From assembly GCA_025054835.1 (NCBI GenBank), contig JANWZQ010000084.1:1-54440 (forward strand): a stretch of 54,440 nucleotides of DNA. The letters are read 5' to 3'. Each line of letters opens with the position of its first letter. The first letter of the stretch is position 1. The notes below the pieces were generated by a model. That model did not search any database. It saw nothing but the letters and a program-made list of their open reading frames with translations, and was not told the origin of the DNA. The position numbers were made by a program, and so were the translations under genes. This stretch comes from Chthonomonadaceae bacterium. Lineage in GTDB: Bacteria > Armatimonadota > Chthonomonadetes > Chthonomonadales > Chthonomonadaceae. Below, in pieces: positions 7,712-17,400 of this stretch.

Positions 7712-8920
7712 TCACACTTTCAGGCGAAACACCAGATACTCGAGGAAGCGTAGCGCCCACGTCATCAACACCAGTGTGAAGCTCACTATCAGGATGACTT
7801 CCACGGGCAGAGATCCGGTAACGTTGCGGGTGAGATCGGAAGCACCTGTGTTGGAGAAAGTCAGACGCCCGATCACCGTATCCAGCGTGCGGAGCAGGGT
7901 GGCGATCAGTCCGCGCAGATTCTCAAATTGCCAGAACACCAGCACCGGCACCGCCAGAGTGACCACGGGCGACAGCAACTGGTATTTCAGTCGTTGGTGT
8001 TCGTTGTAGATGATGCAGTTCTGACATCGCATCCGCTTCTGCGCTTCGGTCAGATGCGGATTGGTCGGGATGCGCACTCCACGGGGCCCCGGACGCGTCG
8101 GGATCTTTTTGCGCTCCTCCTGCTCGCTTTTGGCGATCAGGTCCCCGATGGGCACAAAGCCGGACTGCTTGCTCATGTCCGCAGGCGGTTCGGTGCCCTC
8201 ATCGCCGCCCATGGCCAGACGGATGACATTCTCTTCGCACATGCACCCGATGCGCTCTTTCCAGCACCTTGTGCGCGCGTGATAGATCGGACACTTCTTG
8301 CGCAGACTCTCCCGACAGAAGGGCAGCTGCCAGCACTTGGCAAACGCACCGATCAGTGCGGAGGGTTGACCGGCCTCCTGCTTCGCGTCTTTCCCGTAAG
8401 TGACCGCAGTCAGATCCTCCTGCCTGCCGGAGAAGATCCGTACTGCCATGCTGCGCAGCACCAGCAGAATGCCCGGCGCGCCAATCAATATGGCAGCCAG
8501 ATGGATCTCACGCAGAGTCGCCTCGGACACTCTGCCGGACATCAGGCGCGCTTTGTCCGATGTGAACAGGAAGTCCATGAGGAACTGCAGACCGAACGCC
8601 AGAAACGCCCCGAGCAGCACCAGTGCCCAGCCCAGAGAGTCCTCATCGTAGTAGAGAAAGATCGCGCTGATCAGGGTCAGGACCAGACTGATGTTCAACG
8701 CCAGCGAGAGGGTCCCGATCGTCTGCAGAGCCTGCTGTACTTCCGCGGGCGACTGGTTCGCCACATCGGCCAGCTTGCCTGTGAAAAGCCCCCAGAGCAG
8801 ATAGAGCATCAGCGCTCCGCTGACGACCACTCCCAGCTGAAACACCTTCATTGCAATGTCGCTGAGAGAGTCATAGAGAGAGCCAGAATGGCCGCCCCCG
8901 GCGCGTTGCACGTTAGACAC
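7712..8920 (-). CDS. Multi-spanning membrane protein with a central two-CW-like cysteine motif
   Basis: 402 aa, unrecognised as a whole. Hydrophobic helices lie near 27-48, 70-90, 97-118 and 139-160, then a soluble centre (about 165-315), then two more near 320-340 and 375-400. The centre has Cys196, 202, 210, 219, 226 and 228 in a CW-C-CPIY-CW arrangement (CWQLPFC, KKCPIYHARTRCW), the pattern of the two-CW motif found in some bacterial signalling proteins, and later a CQNC pair (299/302). These could bind a metal or Fe-S cluster, or form disulfides. Start is the GTG at 8920 with GGGGA upstream. It sits between efp and accB on the same strand, within a cluster that elsewhere is often simply efp-accB-accC. 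Function unknown. Confidence 0.75.
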   Translation of the reverse strand: MSNVQRAGGGHSGSLYDSLSDIAMKVFQLGVVVSGALMLYLLWGLFTGKLADVANQSPAEVQQALQTIGTLSLALNISLVLTLISAIFLYYDEDSLGWALVLLGAFLAFGLQFLMDFLFTSDKARLMSGRVSEATLREIHLAAILIGAPGILLVLRSMAVRIFSGRQEDLTAVTYGKDAKQEAGQPSALIGAFAKCWQLPFCRESLRKKCPIYHARTRCWKERIGCMCEENVIRLAMGGDEGTEPPADMSKQSGFVPIGDLIAKSEQEERKKIPTRPGPRGVRIPTNPHLTEAQKRMRCQNCIIYNEHQRLKYQLLSPVVTLAVPVLVFWQFENLRGLIATLLRTLDTVIGRLTFSNTGASDLTRNVTGSLPVEVILIVSFTLVLMTWALRFLEYLVFRLKV

Positions 8921-8966
8921 TGCGGTTCCCCTGCTTCCCTGTGGCCAGCTACTACGGACAGAAGAA

Positions 8967-9533
8967 CTACTTGACCCGTTCCAGATAGGTGTCAGTGCGC
9001 GTGTCCACCTTCACCCGATCTCCGATGTTCACGAAGAAGGGCACGTTGATGACCGCCCCGGTCTCCAGAGTTGCCGGCTTGGAGCCTCCAGCCGCCGTGT
9101 CGCCCCGCACACCGGGTTCCGTATCGGTTACGGTTAGCTCGACGAAGAAGGGCACCTCCGCACCGAGGATCTTGCCGTTGTACTCGATGACGTTGACCTC
9201 CATGCCGTCCTTGAGATACTTGATGGACTCGCCGAAGGTGCTACCGCTGACGCTCACCTGCTCGTAGGTCTCGGGATGCATCAGCACGTACTCGTCATCC
9301 TGTTTATACAGGTACTGCATGGGGTAGCGTTCCAGGATCGCCTGCTCGAACCGCTCGCCCGCGTTGAAGGTCCGATCGATCACGGCGCCCGTGCGGAGGT
9401 TCTTGAGCTTGGTGCGCATCACAGCACCGCCCTTGCCAGGCTTGTGGTGCTGGAACCAGACGATGGTGTAGATCTCACCGTCCAGGATGATGGAAACGCC
9501 ATTTTTGAAGTCGGCGGTATCAATTTTTGGCAC
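8967..9533 (-). CDS. efp: Translation elongation factor P
   Basis: 188 aa. EF-P binds the ribosome between P and E sites and relieves stalling at polyproline stretches. The start is the GTG at 9533 (VPKIDTADFKNGVSI), set by AGGAGA 7 nt upstream and the normal family length; the open frame further upstream is not EF-P-like. The three-domain layout is clear: KOW-like domain 1 with the modification-loop HKPGKGGA (Lys34), then YLYKQDDEYVLMHPETYEQ, then a C-terminal OB domain ending NVPFFVNIGDRVKVDTRTDTY. A Lys at position 34 is compatible with lysyl-type modification, but no modification enzyme gene is nearby. Neighbouring proteins have several Pro-rich tracts that would make EF-P useful. Confidence 0.95.
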   Translation of the reverse strand: MPKIDTADFKNGVSIILDGEIYTIVWFQHHKPGKGGAVMRTKLKNLRTGAVIDRTFNAGERFEQAILERYPMQYLYKQDDEYVLMHPETYEQVSVSGSTFGESIKYLKDGMEVNVIEYNGKILGAEVPFFVELTVTDTEPGVRGDTAAGGSKPATLETGAVINVPFFVNIGDRVKVDTRTDTYLERVK

Positions 9534-9611
9534 CGTCGTATCTCCTGAATGAGCCCTGCGTCCTCCGGATCCCGAAGGAGCGCGCTTCTCAAAAGCTCCG
9601 TATAGCAGGTG

Positions 9612-9617
9612 ATTATA
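9612..9617 (-). promoter_or_regulatory. Extended -10 promoter element for efp
   Basis: On the minus strand the sequence TGCTATAAT forms a consensus extended -10 (TATAAT at 9617-9612). A poor -35 (TTGCGG, about 19 nt away) is consistent with an extended -10 promoter. The predicted start is about 70 nt upstream of the efp GTG. It would drive efp and probably the accB-pilin-accC genes. Confidence 0.55.
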
Positions 9618-9690
9618 GCATACCCGACCCGGAACCCGCAAGCAAGCGCCCGTGATGCCGGGGCGCGTACAGATCCCCCGGGCAGCAGGG

Positions 9691-9696
9691 TACAAT
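9691..9696 (+). promoter_or_regulatory. Candidate -10 element for the dockerin nuclease-like gene
   Basis: TACAAT lies 55 nt upstream of the ATG at 9751 in the divergent efp intergenic region. No convincing -35 is visible, so this is tentative. Confidence 0.35.
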
Positions 9697-9750
9697 GGTT
9701 CCCGGCTGTTCCTGTAGGACTCGCATCACACCATGCAGAGGAGAAACCGC

Positions 9751-11217
9751 ATGTCTGGCAAGTTTCGCGGTTGGAGCGTCCTGCTGGGCCTTCTGCTGTG
9801 CGTCCTGCCCCTCACGGTTCGCGCACAACTGCGTATCGTCACATGGAACATCAGCAAGTACAACGGCGGTAAGCAGAGCGATATTCAGACTGCCGTGTAC
9901 GCCACGTTCAACGGGCGTTCGCTGGCACCGGACATCATCATCTGTCAGGAGTTCATGTCCAGTACGGCAGTCAACGACTTCCGTGTCGCGCTGAACACAG
10001 CACCGGGTAGCCCCGGGGACTGGGCCGCTGCGGCCTTCGTCAACGGACCGGACACCGACAGCGCTTTCTTTTACCGCACCTCAAAAGTACGCCTGCTCCA
10101 GCAGTGGGTGGTCTCGGCAGGCTCCTCCTCCAGTTCGGGCCATCCGCGTCATCTCATGCGTTACGACATCGAACTGAAGGGCTACATCAACGCGCCACCG
10201 CGCATCGCCTGCTACAGCACGCATATGAAGGCAGGCAGCACGAGCACCGATCAGATGCGCCGCCGCATCGAGGCAGAACGGATCCGTGCCAATGCCGAGA
10301 CCCTGCCACCCGACTACAGTTTCATCGTTGCCGGGGACTTCAACATTCCCGGTGCCAGCGAGGCCGCCTATGTGGAGCTGGTCAGCTCCCGGTCCAACAA
10401 CCGTGGGCGCTGCTTTGACCCGGTCAACTCGCCCGGCAACTGGAACAACAACTTCAGCTTCCGTTTCCTGCACACGCAGGACCCGGCCATTCAGATGGAT
10501 GATCGTTTCGATCAGATCCTAGTCTCCGCGGACCTGATTGATGGCAACGGTCTGGACTACATCGGCAACCCGAACTTCCCGTTCAGCACGTTCACCTGGA
10601 ATGACCCGAACCACTCCTACCGCACCTGGGGCAACGACGGGGGGAGCTACAACACGGTCCTGCGCACCACCGGAAACACCATGGTGGGACCGGCGATTGC
10701 GCAGGCACTCATCAACCTGGCGGACGGAAGCGGCCACCTGCCCGTATACCTCGAGCTCCGCCTGCCCCACCCGCTGGTCGTCATTGCGGGATCGATCAAC
10801 CTGCCCGGCAGTGCCTCACTCGCCCAGCCGCTCACCTTCGAGTTCCGTCCGACCTCCGGCGCGCCCCCGTTCACGCGCAACGTCACACTGTCCCCCTCAG
10901 GAGCGTTCACGTTCGCGGACATCCCTGTGGGCGATTACACACTGGCGGTTAAAGGAGCCCGATGGCTGCGGCAGACGGTGCCGGTGCACGCAACGCAGAA
11001 CAATGTCACCGGGATCACGCTCACACTGCCCGCCGGAGACGCCAATAACGATAACGCGGTCGATGTGCTGGATCTGGACATTCTGATCGGGGCTTTTGAC
11101 TCCGCCGAAGGCGATCCGACATGGAGTTCGGGAGCCGATTTCAACTGCGACGGGAGCATCGATGTGCTGGATCTGGATCTGCTCGTGCAGTTCTTCGATC
11201 AACTGGGCGAGAGCTAG
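9751..11217 (+). CDS. Secreted endonuclease/exonuclease/phosphatase-fold protein with C-terminal dockerin
   Basis: 488 aa from the ATG at 9751, chosen because AGAGGAGA lies 6 nt upstream; an ATG at 9733 is less likely. A signal peptide (about 1-27, LLGLLLCVLPLTVRA) precedes an EEP fold: RIVTWNIS, the metal Glu in CQEFMSS, YSTHMKAG, the GDFN motif and DRFDQILVS. The terminal catalytic motif is GSGHLP rather than SDHxP, so the Asp that orients the His is missing. A beta-sandwich-like region follows (about 335-430), then a type I dockerin with two Ca-binding repeats (GDANNDNAVDVLDLDIL and DFNCDGSIDVLDLDLL). Dockerins bind cohesins, but none is in this window. The role is extracellular; substrate (nucleic acid or phosphoester) is unknown. 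Confidence 0.85.
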   Translation: MSGKFRGWSVLLGLLLCVLPLTVRAQLRIVTWNISKYNGGKQSDIQTAVYATFNGRSLAPDIIICQEFMSSTAVNDFRVALNTAPGSPGDWAAAAFVNGPDTDSAFFYRTSKVRLLQQWVVSAGSSSSSGHPRHLMRYDIELKGYINAPPRIACYSTHMKAGSTSTDQMRRRIEAERIRANAETLPPDYSFIVAGDFNIPGASEAAYVELVSSRSNNRGRCFDPVNSPGNWNNNFSFRFLHTQDPAIQMDDRFDQILVSADLIDGNGLDYIGNPNFPFSTFTWNDPNHSYRTWGNDGGSYNTVLRTTGNTMVGPAIAQALINLADGSGHLPVYLELRLPHPLVVIAGSINLPGSASLAQPLTFEFRPTSGAPPFTRNVTLSPSGAFTFADIPVGDYTLAVKGARWLRQTVPVHATQNNVTGITLTLPAGDANNDNAVDVLDLDILIGAFDSAEGDPTWSSGADFNCDGSIDVLDLDLLVQFFDQLGES

Positions 11218-11253
11218 ATCCGTCTGTAGCGAACATCTGGAAAGGATATCCCC

Positions 11254-12099
11254 ATGTATAGCGCGTTAAGTCCCGGCGCCATTGGCGTGCGGGTCGCCAG
11301 TCTGGAAGAGGCCATCGCCGCGGCCCGGAAGGCCGGGTTTGCCGGCGTGGAGTTCTCCCCGGGAGAGGTTGCAGACCGGGTGGAGACGCAGGGAGTGGAT
11401 GCGATCCGCCGTATCTTTGAGGAAGCGGGGATACGGCCAGCGGGGTTCGGACTGCCGGTGGACTGGCGGGGCGATGAGGCCGCATGGCAACGCGATCTGG
11501 CTCTGCTGCCCCGACTTGCGCAGGCAGCGGCAGCCATCGGTGGTGGTCGCACCATGACCTGGATCATGCCCTGTTCCAACACCCTGCCTTTTCCGGAGAA
11601 CCGGGCGTTTCACGTGAAACGCTTCCAGCCTATCGCGCAGGTGCTGGCAGAACACGGGTGCCGCCTCGGTCTGGAATTCATCGGGACAAAGACCCTGCGC
11701 GATAGCCAGCAGTACCCGTTCATCTATCGCATGGAAGAGATGCTGGCGATGGCCGCGGATATCGGCCCCAATGTCGGGATATTGCTGGATACGTGGCACT
11801 GGTACACATCCGGAGGTACGCTGGAGGATCTGCGCGCGTTGCGCCCGGAGCAGGTGGTCTATGTGCATGTGAACGATGCGCCGGCGGATGTTCCTGTAGA
11901 AGCACAGATCGACAACGTGCGCGCACTGCCCGGGGAGACCGGCGTGATCGACATTGCAGGATTTCTGCAGGCCCTGCGGGACATCGGTTATAACGGCCCG
12001 GTGACCCCGGAGCCTTTCAGTGAGAAGCTGCGCGCGCTCCCTTCCGACGACGACCGTCTGCGCCTGATCGGCGAATCGATGCGGCGGATCGGCCTCTGA
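11254..12099 (+). CDS. Sugar phosphate isomerase/epimerase family TIM-barrel protein
   Basis: 281 aa with the xylose-isomerase-like (AP endonuclease 2) fold. Likely divalent metal ligands are the Glu of LGLEFIGT, the Asp of LLDTWHWY, the His of YVHVNDAP and the Glu of GPVTPEPF. Members isomerise or epimerise sugars, inositols or hydroxypyruvate; the exact substrate is not evident. AAAGGA precedes the ATG by about 8 nt. It is 36 bp downstream of the dockerin gene on the same strand. There is no signal peptide, so it is cytoplasmic. Confidence 0.82.
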   Translation: MYSALSPGAIGVRVASLEEAIAAARKAGFAGVEFSPGEVADRVETQGVDAIRRIFEEAGIRPAGFGLPVDWRGDEAAWQRDLALLPRLAQAAAAIGGGRTMTWIMPCSNTLPFPENRAFHVKRFQPIAQVLAEHGCRLGLEFIGTKTLRDSQQYPFIYRMEEMLAMAADIGPNVGILLDTWHWYTSGGTLEDLRALRPEQVVYVHVNDAPADVPVEAQIDNVRALPGETGVIDIAGFLQALRDIGYNGPVTPEPFSEKLRALPSDDDRLRLIGESMRRIGL

Positions 12100-12101
12100 G
12101 C

Positions 12102-12120
12102 GCCATACGGCCTGTATGGC
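12102..12120 (+). terminator. Hairpin after the isomerase gene, possible terminator
   Basis: GCCATAC and GTATGGC form a perfect 7-bp stem with a 5-nt loop, beginning 3 nt after the isomerase stop codon. No U-tract follows, so intrinsic termination is uncertain; it could be an mRNA-stabilising hairpin. Confidence 0.4.
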
Positions 12121-12144
12121 TCCCACAGGCACTATCTGAACCGG

Positions 12145-12158
12145 CCCTTACGTAAGGG
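12145..12158. promoter_or_regulatory. Perfect 14-bp palindrome upstream of tatA
   Basis: CCCTTACGTAAGGG is a perfect palindrome in the 190-bp gap between the isomerase and tatA. It may be an operator for a dimeric regulator. No regulator gene is adjacent, so the function is unknown. Confidence 0.3.
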
Positions 12159-12289
12159 TAATAAAGCGCGGGGCACGCTGCTACCCCGGCGGGCGCTGCT
12201 TTCGCTCCTGTCTGCTCCCTGTGCGCCTCGCCTTCCGAACGGGCCCGCAGGACGCCCACTGTCTTCAGGAGCGCACCGGAGGGAGGACC

Positions 12290-12502
12290 ATGATCGCCTT
12301 CATCAACAGCACCAACGACCTGATTTTCGTGGCACTGATCCTGTTGATATTCTTCGGTGCCAATCGCATTCCAGAGATAATGCGGGGTCTGGGCCGGGGC
12401 GTCCGGGAGTTGAAGAAAGGGTTGAGTGAAGATCCTGCGGAGCTCCCTGCCCGGGACCGTACCACGAGCGCGCCAGGTCGTAACGATCCCGGGGTCTCAT
12501 GA
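12290..12502 (+). CDS. tatA: Twin-arginine translocase subunit TatA
   Basis: 70 aa. TatA oligomers form the conduit for folded proteins with Tat signals. The N-terminal membrane helix (LIFVALILLIFFGA), the FGxxxxPE hinge (FGANRIPE) and the amphipathic helix (IMRGLGRGVRELKKGL) are canonical. The ATG at 12290 follows a strong GGAGGGAGGA site; the upstream in-frame extension is not TatA-like. The stop overlaps the ATG of the zinc-ribbon gene (ATGA). tatC is not in the window. Likely clients here include the DUF1501 and DUF1800 proteins with twin-arginine leaders. Confidence 0.9.
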   Translation: MIAFINSTNDLIFVALILLIFFGANRIPEIMRGLGRGVRELKKGLSEDPAELPARDRTTSAPGRNDPGVS

Positions 12503-12708
12503 GATCGCCCCTGCGCCACTCGACGCACACACGCCACTGCGCGCACTGTGGCCGCCCGAAGCCTCCACTCTCCTCTGTCTGCCCGCATTGCGGGTGGACT
12601 CCCGATCGCCCGGTGCCCATCCTGAGCTGCCTGATGGTCCTGATCGCGCTACTCCTGCTGGCAGGAGCCGGTCTCTGGCTGGTGGAATATCTGCGCAGTA
12701 CTCCGTGA
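12499..12708 (+). CDS. Small zinc-ribbon protein with one membrane helix
   Basis: 69 aa. The N-terminal half has two CxxC knuckles (HCAHCGRP and VCPHCGW) forming a zinc ribbon, and the C-terminal half has one strongly hydrophobic helix (LSCLMVLIALLLLAGAGLWL). It overlaps the tatA stop by 4 bp and ends 12 bp before the antiporter start, so it is translated with both. Function unknown; a membrane-tethered zinc-ribbon adaptor is the simplest description. Confidence 0.75.
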   Translation: MRSPLRHSTHTRHCAHCGRPKPPLSSVCPHCGWTPDRPVPILSCLMVLIALLLLAGAGLWLVEYLRSTP

Positions 12709-12720
12709 GGACGGCTCGTC

Positions 12721-14457
12721 TTGAGTGATCACACCTTCCTCGTCAACATGGGGATCACGCTGGTTGCGGCGATGATCGGAGGAACCGTAGCGCGTCTGCT
12801 GCGTCTCCCGGTACTGACGGGCTACCTGGCCGCCGGGATCGTTATTGGCCCTCACACTCCCGGTATTGTGGCCCACAGCGACACGGTGAACATGGTGGCC
12901 GAGCTAGGCGTTGCGCTGCTGATGTTTGCGGTCGGGGTGCACTTTTCGCTGGAGGAGTTGCGGGCAGTGCAGCGTACCGCCGTTCTGGGGGGCGCCATTC
13001 AGATCTTCGGGACCGTATTGCTGGGGTGGTTGCTCGGCCTGCAGCTGGGCTGGAGCTCCTACGGCAGCCTTTTCCTGGGTTGCGCGCTCTCGCTCTCCTC
13101 CACCGCCGTGATGATGAAAGTGCTGGAAGAGCGCGGGGAGATCGGCACGGCGCACGGCAAGGTGATGCTGGGCATCCTGATCGTGCAGGATCTTTCCCTG
13201 ATCGTTATGATCTCGCTGCTACCGGCCTTTGCCAGCGTCGCCACACAGGGGTGGAGCGCGTTACAGAGCGTCGGGATCGCAGCAGCGAAGGCCGGGGCTT
13301 TCATCGGAGTGATTGTGATGCTGGCCACGCGCACGGTACCCTACCTGATCCACCGCGTGGTGCAGTTCGGGTCTTCCGAACTGTTTCTGCTCACTGTGTT
13401 CTGCATCTGCCTGCTCACTGCCCTGGCAGCGGACCTGGCGGGCCTGGGGTTGGAGCTGGGCGCGTTCATGGCCGGGATCGTCATCTCCGAGTCCGACTAC
13501 GCGCATGAGGTGTTCTCGCAGATCCGCCCCCTGCGCGATGTGTTCGCATCCATCTTCTTCGTCTCGGTCGGCATGCTGCTGGTGCCCGGGTTCCTGCTGA
13601 CGCACTGGCAGGCGATCCTGAAGGTCGTGTTGCTGATCGTAGTCGGCAAATCCCTGCTCTCATTCTTCGCGGTCTATCTGCTGGGGTGGCATGGGCGCAC
13701 TGCTGTGCTGGCGGGTCTGGGGCTGGCACAGATCGGGGAGTTCTCTTTTGTTCTGGCAACAGTTGGAAGCAACCGGGGCCTGATCCCCGAGGAGATCGCC
13801 AGCGTGATCCTTTCCGCGGCCCTGCTCACGCTGTTCACCGCGCCCTTCGTCTTCCAGAGCGCGGTGCCCCTGTACCGCTGGCTCAACGGCGTTCCCGCGA
13901 TCTCCGCTCTTCTGAACCGCCAGAAGGGCCTTGCGGAGAACCCGGAATGGGCAGCCGACTCCGGTTGCCGCGTGCTGGTGCTGGGATACGGTCGCATCGG
14001 GCGCTATGTCTCTCAGGCCCTGCGCTCCAGGAAGGTACCCCACCTGATTGTAGACTACAACGCCAGCGTCCTGCGGGGCCTGAACGATCCCTGTGTGCAG
14101 ACCCTGTACGGCGATGCCTCCTCCCCGGTTGTTCTGCAGAAAACCCGGCCTCAGGAGATGACACTGGCCATTGTGGCCCTGCCAGAAGCGGAAGTAGTGG
14201 AGATGACTGTCCGCGCCCTGAAACGGATGGCGCCCGACCTGCCCGTGATCGCCCGGGTGCACCGGGGGATCGACATCCCGCGCATGCGGCGCGCCGGAGC
14301 CGACTCGGTCATCCATGCCGAATTCGAGGCGGGCACCGAGATGATCCGTCAGTGCCTCGATCGGCTCGGCTTCCCCGCATATGAGGTCGAGGCCTACATC
14401 CACGCGGTGCGGCAGCACCGCTACCGCAACGAGGACGCGCGTGAGGCTCCTGCCTGA
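12721..14457 (+). CDS. CPA2-family cation:proton antiporter with TrkA-N domain (KefB/YbaL-like)
   Basis: 578 aa from a TTG start, supported by GAGGA 9 nt upstream and no better start. About 12 hydrophobic helices occupy residues 1-390, including the family segment GYLAAGIVIGPHTPG and discontinuous-helix motifs LGLELGAFMAGIVIS. A cytosolic Rossmann RCK/TrkA-N domain follows (VLVLGYGRIGRYV, with GxGxxG). Such proteins exchange K+ or Na+ for H+ under nucleotide or redox control. Ion specificity is not evident. It is the last gene of the tatA unit and converges with the S55 gene 13 bp away. Confidence 0.9.
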   Translation: MSDHTFLVNMGITLVAAMIGGTVARLLRLPVLTGYLAAGIVIGPHTPGIVAHSDTVNMVAELGVALLMFAVGVHFSLEELRAVQRTAVLGGAIQIFGTVLLGWLLGLQLGWSSYGSLFLGCALSLSSTAVMMKVLEERGEIGTAHGKVMLGILIVQDLSLIVMISLLPAFASVATQGWSALQSVGIAAAKAGAFIGVIVMLATRTVPYLIHRVVQFGSSELFLLTVFCICLLTALAADLAGLGLELGAFMAGIVISESDYAHEVFSQIRPLRDVFASIFFVSVGMLLVPGFLLTHWQAILKVVLLIVVGKSLLSFFAVYLLGWHGRTAVLAGLGLAQIGEFSFVLATVGSNRGLIPEEIASVILSAALLTLFTAPFVFQSAVPLYRWLNGVPAISALLNRQKGLAENPEWAADSGCRVLVLGYGRIGRYVSQALRSRKVPHLIVDYNASVLRGLNDPCVQTLYGDASSPVVLQKTRPQEMTLAIVALPEAEVVEMTVRALKRMAPDLPVIARVHRGIDIPRMRRAGADSVIHAEFEAGTEMIRQCLDRLGFPAYEVEAYIHAVRQHRYRNEDAREAPA

Positions 14458-14470
14458 CTGCTGACACCCG

Positions 14471-17400
14471 TCAGGGGATCAGGACCTCGACCTTCTCGGT
14501 ATGGCGTGTGCCGGCTGCGTTGAACACTGCGATTTCGATGACCTGTTTCCCCGAAGGTAACGGGCCGGTTACAACAGCAAACGCCTCGCGCGGGCTATCG
14601 AAAAGGCCGTCCTTCGCGATAGCCGCCTGCCAGTTGCCGGAATTGACTCGATACTGTACAGCCGTGATGGCGATCAGGTTCTGCCGGGCGCGCCCCTCCA
14701 GCATCACACTCCGTTCTACCACCGCAGGGCGTTCCAGAGCTATCTCCGGTGCGGCGTTGGCAATGAGGAACGGCTCGGAGATCGCCTCCGCTGTCAGAGC
14801 ATCGGTCGGGTTGCTCACCGCATCGGATGCAATGACCTTGAGCAAGTACGTGCCGTCTGGCAGGGTCTGCGTGTCCAGCGAGCGCGAGGTCTCACGCAAC
14901 GCTTCGCCCGTTGCGGCGGCGAGGCGCAACCGGTAGCTCTCCAGATACGCTCGCTTCTGCGCCTCCGGCATGCCGGTGGAGTCCAGTTGCCGCTGGACCT
15001 GCTCCAGAGAGGGCAGGCCCGATCCGGCCTCCGGCTTCTGCGCATCGGGATTACCGGCCGGGAGCGAATGCCATGTAGCCCCCATGTCGCTGGAGTAAAA
15101 GAGCTGATAGGTCAGCGTGTCGCCGTCCGGGTCCGTCGCGTTCCATCGCAGGGTCTGTGAGCGCGCCCATCGCTCTCCCCCGGCAGGCGACTGGAACGTG
15201 ACGCGCGGAGCCTGATTGCGCGGCAGGTAGGTGAAACTGATCTCGCGCAACGCGGGCTCTGCCTGACCGTTGCCGGCTTTCAGGACGACCCGATACTGCA
15301 AGAAACGTCCGGGGGGACTGACCACGGTGCCCTGCAGGGGATCACTGCTGTCGCGCTGAACCTCCATCCATGGGCTCCACGTCCCGTCCGGTTCAGAAAC
15401 GTTCCCGGTGCGCGTCTCGATCCGGAGTTGCGCATCGTCTGGAGCGAGCGCACTCCACCGTACCGTTCCCCATCGGCTGATCAGGCCGGCGTCGCGCACC
15501 ACCGACTCATAGGTCCCCTGTCGTACTGCACCCTCTGGATGCTCGGTCCGGGAAGTCCAGATCTCCCCGACGTTGCCGGTACCAACCGCCACGTGACCGT
15601 CAGCCAGCACAGCCAGCGACAGGAAGTCAACCTCCTTCGGGTTGGCCAGCGGGCAGACCGTGGTAGCAGCTGGATTGGCGGCCGGCCGGATGTGATAGAC
15701 CGCGTTGACGGTAGAGGCGTAGAGTGTGCCGTCCGGAGCCGGGCGAATGGCAGTGAAGAAGGCGGTCGCCCGGTCGAACAGCATGGTCGCTTTGCCGTCG
15801 GGCGTGATGTGGTAGAGAAGCCCCCGGGGCCCGGTGCCGGCGTAGATGTTGCCCTGGGCATCCACCGCCAGTGCCGTGATCGCGTTCTCTCGAGCCGAGA
15901 ACAGCACGGTGCTCTTGCCATCCGGCGTCACCCGGTACAGGATGCCCTCGTTGCCCGCGCCGGCATACAGGTTGTCCTGCGCGTCCACTGCCAGCGCGAG
16001 AATGTAGTCTGCCGACGTTTTCAGGAAGGGAGTGAGCGCCCGTACGGTCTGTCCCGCTCGCTCTTCCCGGCTCAGGCGATATACGTTGCCGCCCGCAGGG
16101 CCTATGTACAGGTTCCCCTTGCTGTCCTCCGCCAGCGACATGATGTATTTTTCTGGCAGGGCACACATCAGGCCGAACGTGCCGTCGGGCATCACGCGAT
16201 ACAGGTGCCCCTTGACTCCGCTCCCTGCCCAGAGCGTGCCGTCGGCGGAGCGGAGCAGGCTCTGAATGGTGATCACGGGGAGTGTGGCCAGCACAGTGGT
16301 CCTGCCGTCGGGGGTGATCTTCAGGATCCGGCCCCCGGTTCCGGTTCCGGCGTACAGGTTGCCCTCTGGATCAGGAGCAAGCGACCAGACATAGGTCTCG
16401 GGAGTCGAGACCAGTTTTCTCAGCGCGGGCGTGAGACGCAGTTCACCGTTGGAGGCGATGCCAGTACCGTGGAAGCTTCCCGGAACGAGGTCGTTGCGGG
16501 CCGTCTGCCGCCAGACCCTGAGCGACCTGCCGACGGGCTTCTCGTCCGCAGGATTGGATGCCGCCGCAGGCTTCTCGCTCGGGCTGGTGCTCTGCGGGGT
16601 GTTCGCAGTGTTTCCCTGGAGGGTTCCTGTAGACCGGCTCTGCGGGGCCTCCTGCTCCGGGGCGTTACTGCTCCGCGCTCGTGTTCTCTCGTCGCTCGCA
16701 GGCCCAATGTGCCCGGAAAGCGCTGCAATCCAGCGCCGTGTGACTGCATCGTAGTCGGCAGCGAACTCCGCTGGCCCCTGCGCGGATTGCGCCAGATCCT
16801 CGGTTGTGTCGTCGAATGCCTGCGTGCGCACGTTGCCGTTGGAGGGCGAGGCCAGACCTCCACCGGGCGCGTTCAACGGTGGCGGTGTCGCGCCTCCCGC
16901 TCCACCCGTCGGTTCCTGCGTGTTCTTCCGCACGATGGTAACCTGCAGTTGTTGCACGCCACTGACCACGTATCCGGCAGGCAGCACAACCCGGACCTCA
17001 TCCCGCTCCAATCGCACTCCGGAGTTGCGTTCGGAACGCATGAGCGCCGAGAGATTGGGAGGCAGCTGGGTGAGACGTTCGCCCTCCAGGGCCGGGGCCA
17101 CCGTGTTCAGCACCAGCCGGGCCACGAGATCCGTGTTCAGAGGCTGCGCTCTGAATCGGGCCACCATCTGCTTCACACTGACAGGAGGGGGTTGCGGTTC
17201 CTGCGGCATGCTGGAGATCACCAGGGAACCGACGCGGGTGACCACCGGGGCGCCCCCGCGCACGATCAGCTGGTAACGCCCCGAGGGCGTGTTGCCCGGG
17301 ATGCGCAGGGTCAGCGTACGGTAGACGGGCTCCCGGCGGTATGGTTTGAGCACCACCCCAACCTCCAGATTGTCGCCCGGCTCGTAACGGCCCTGCTTGA

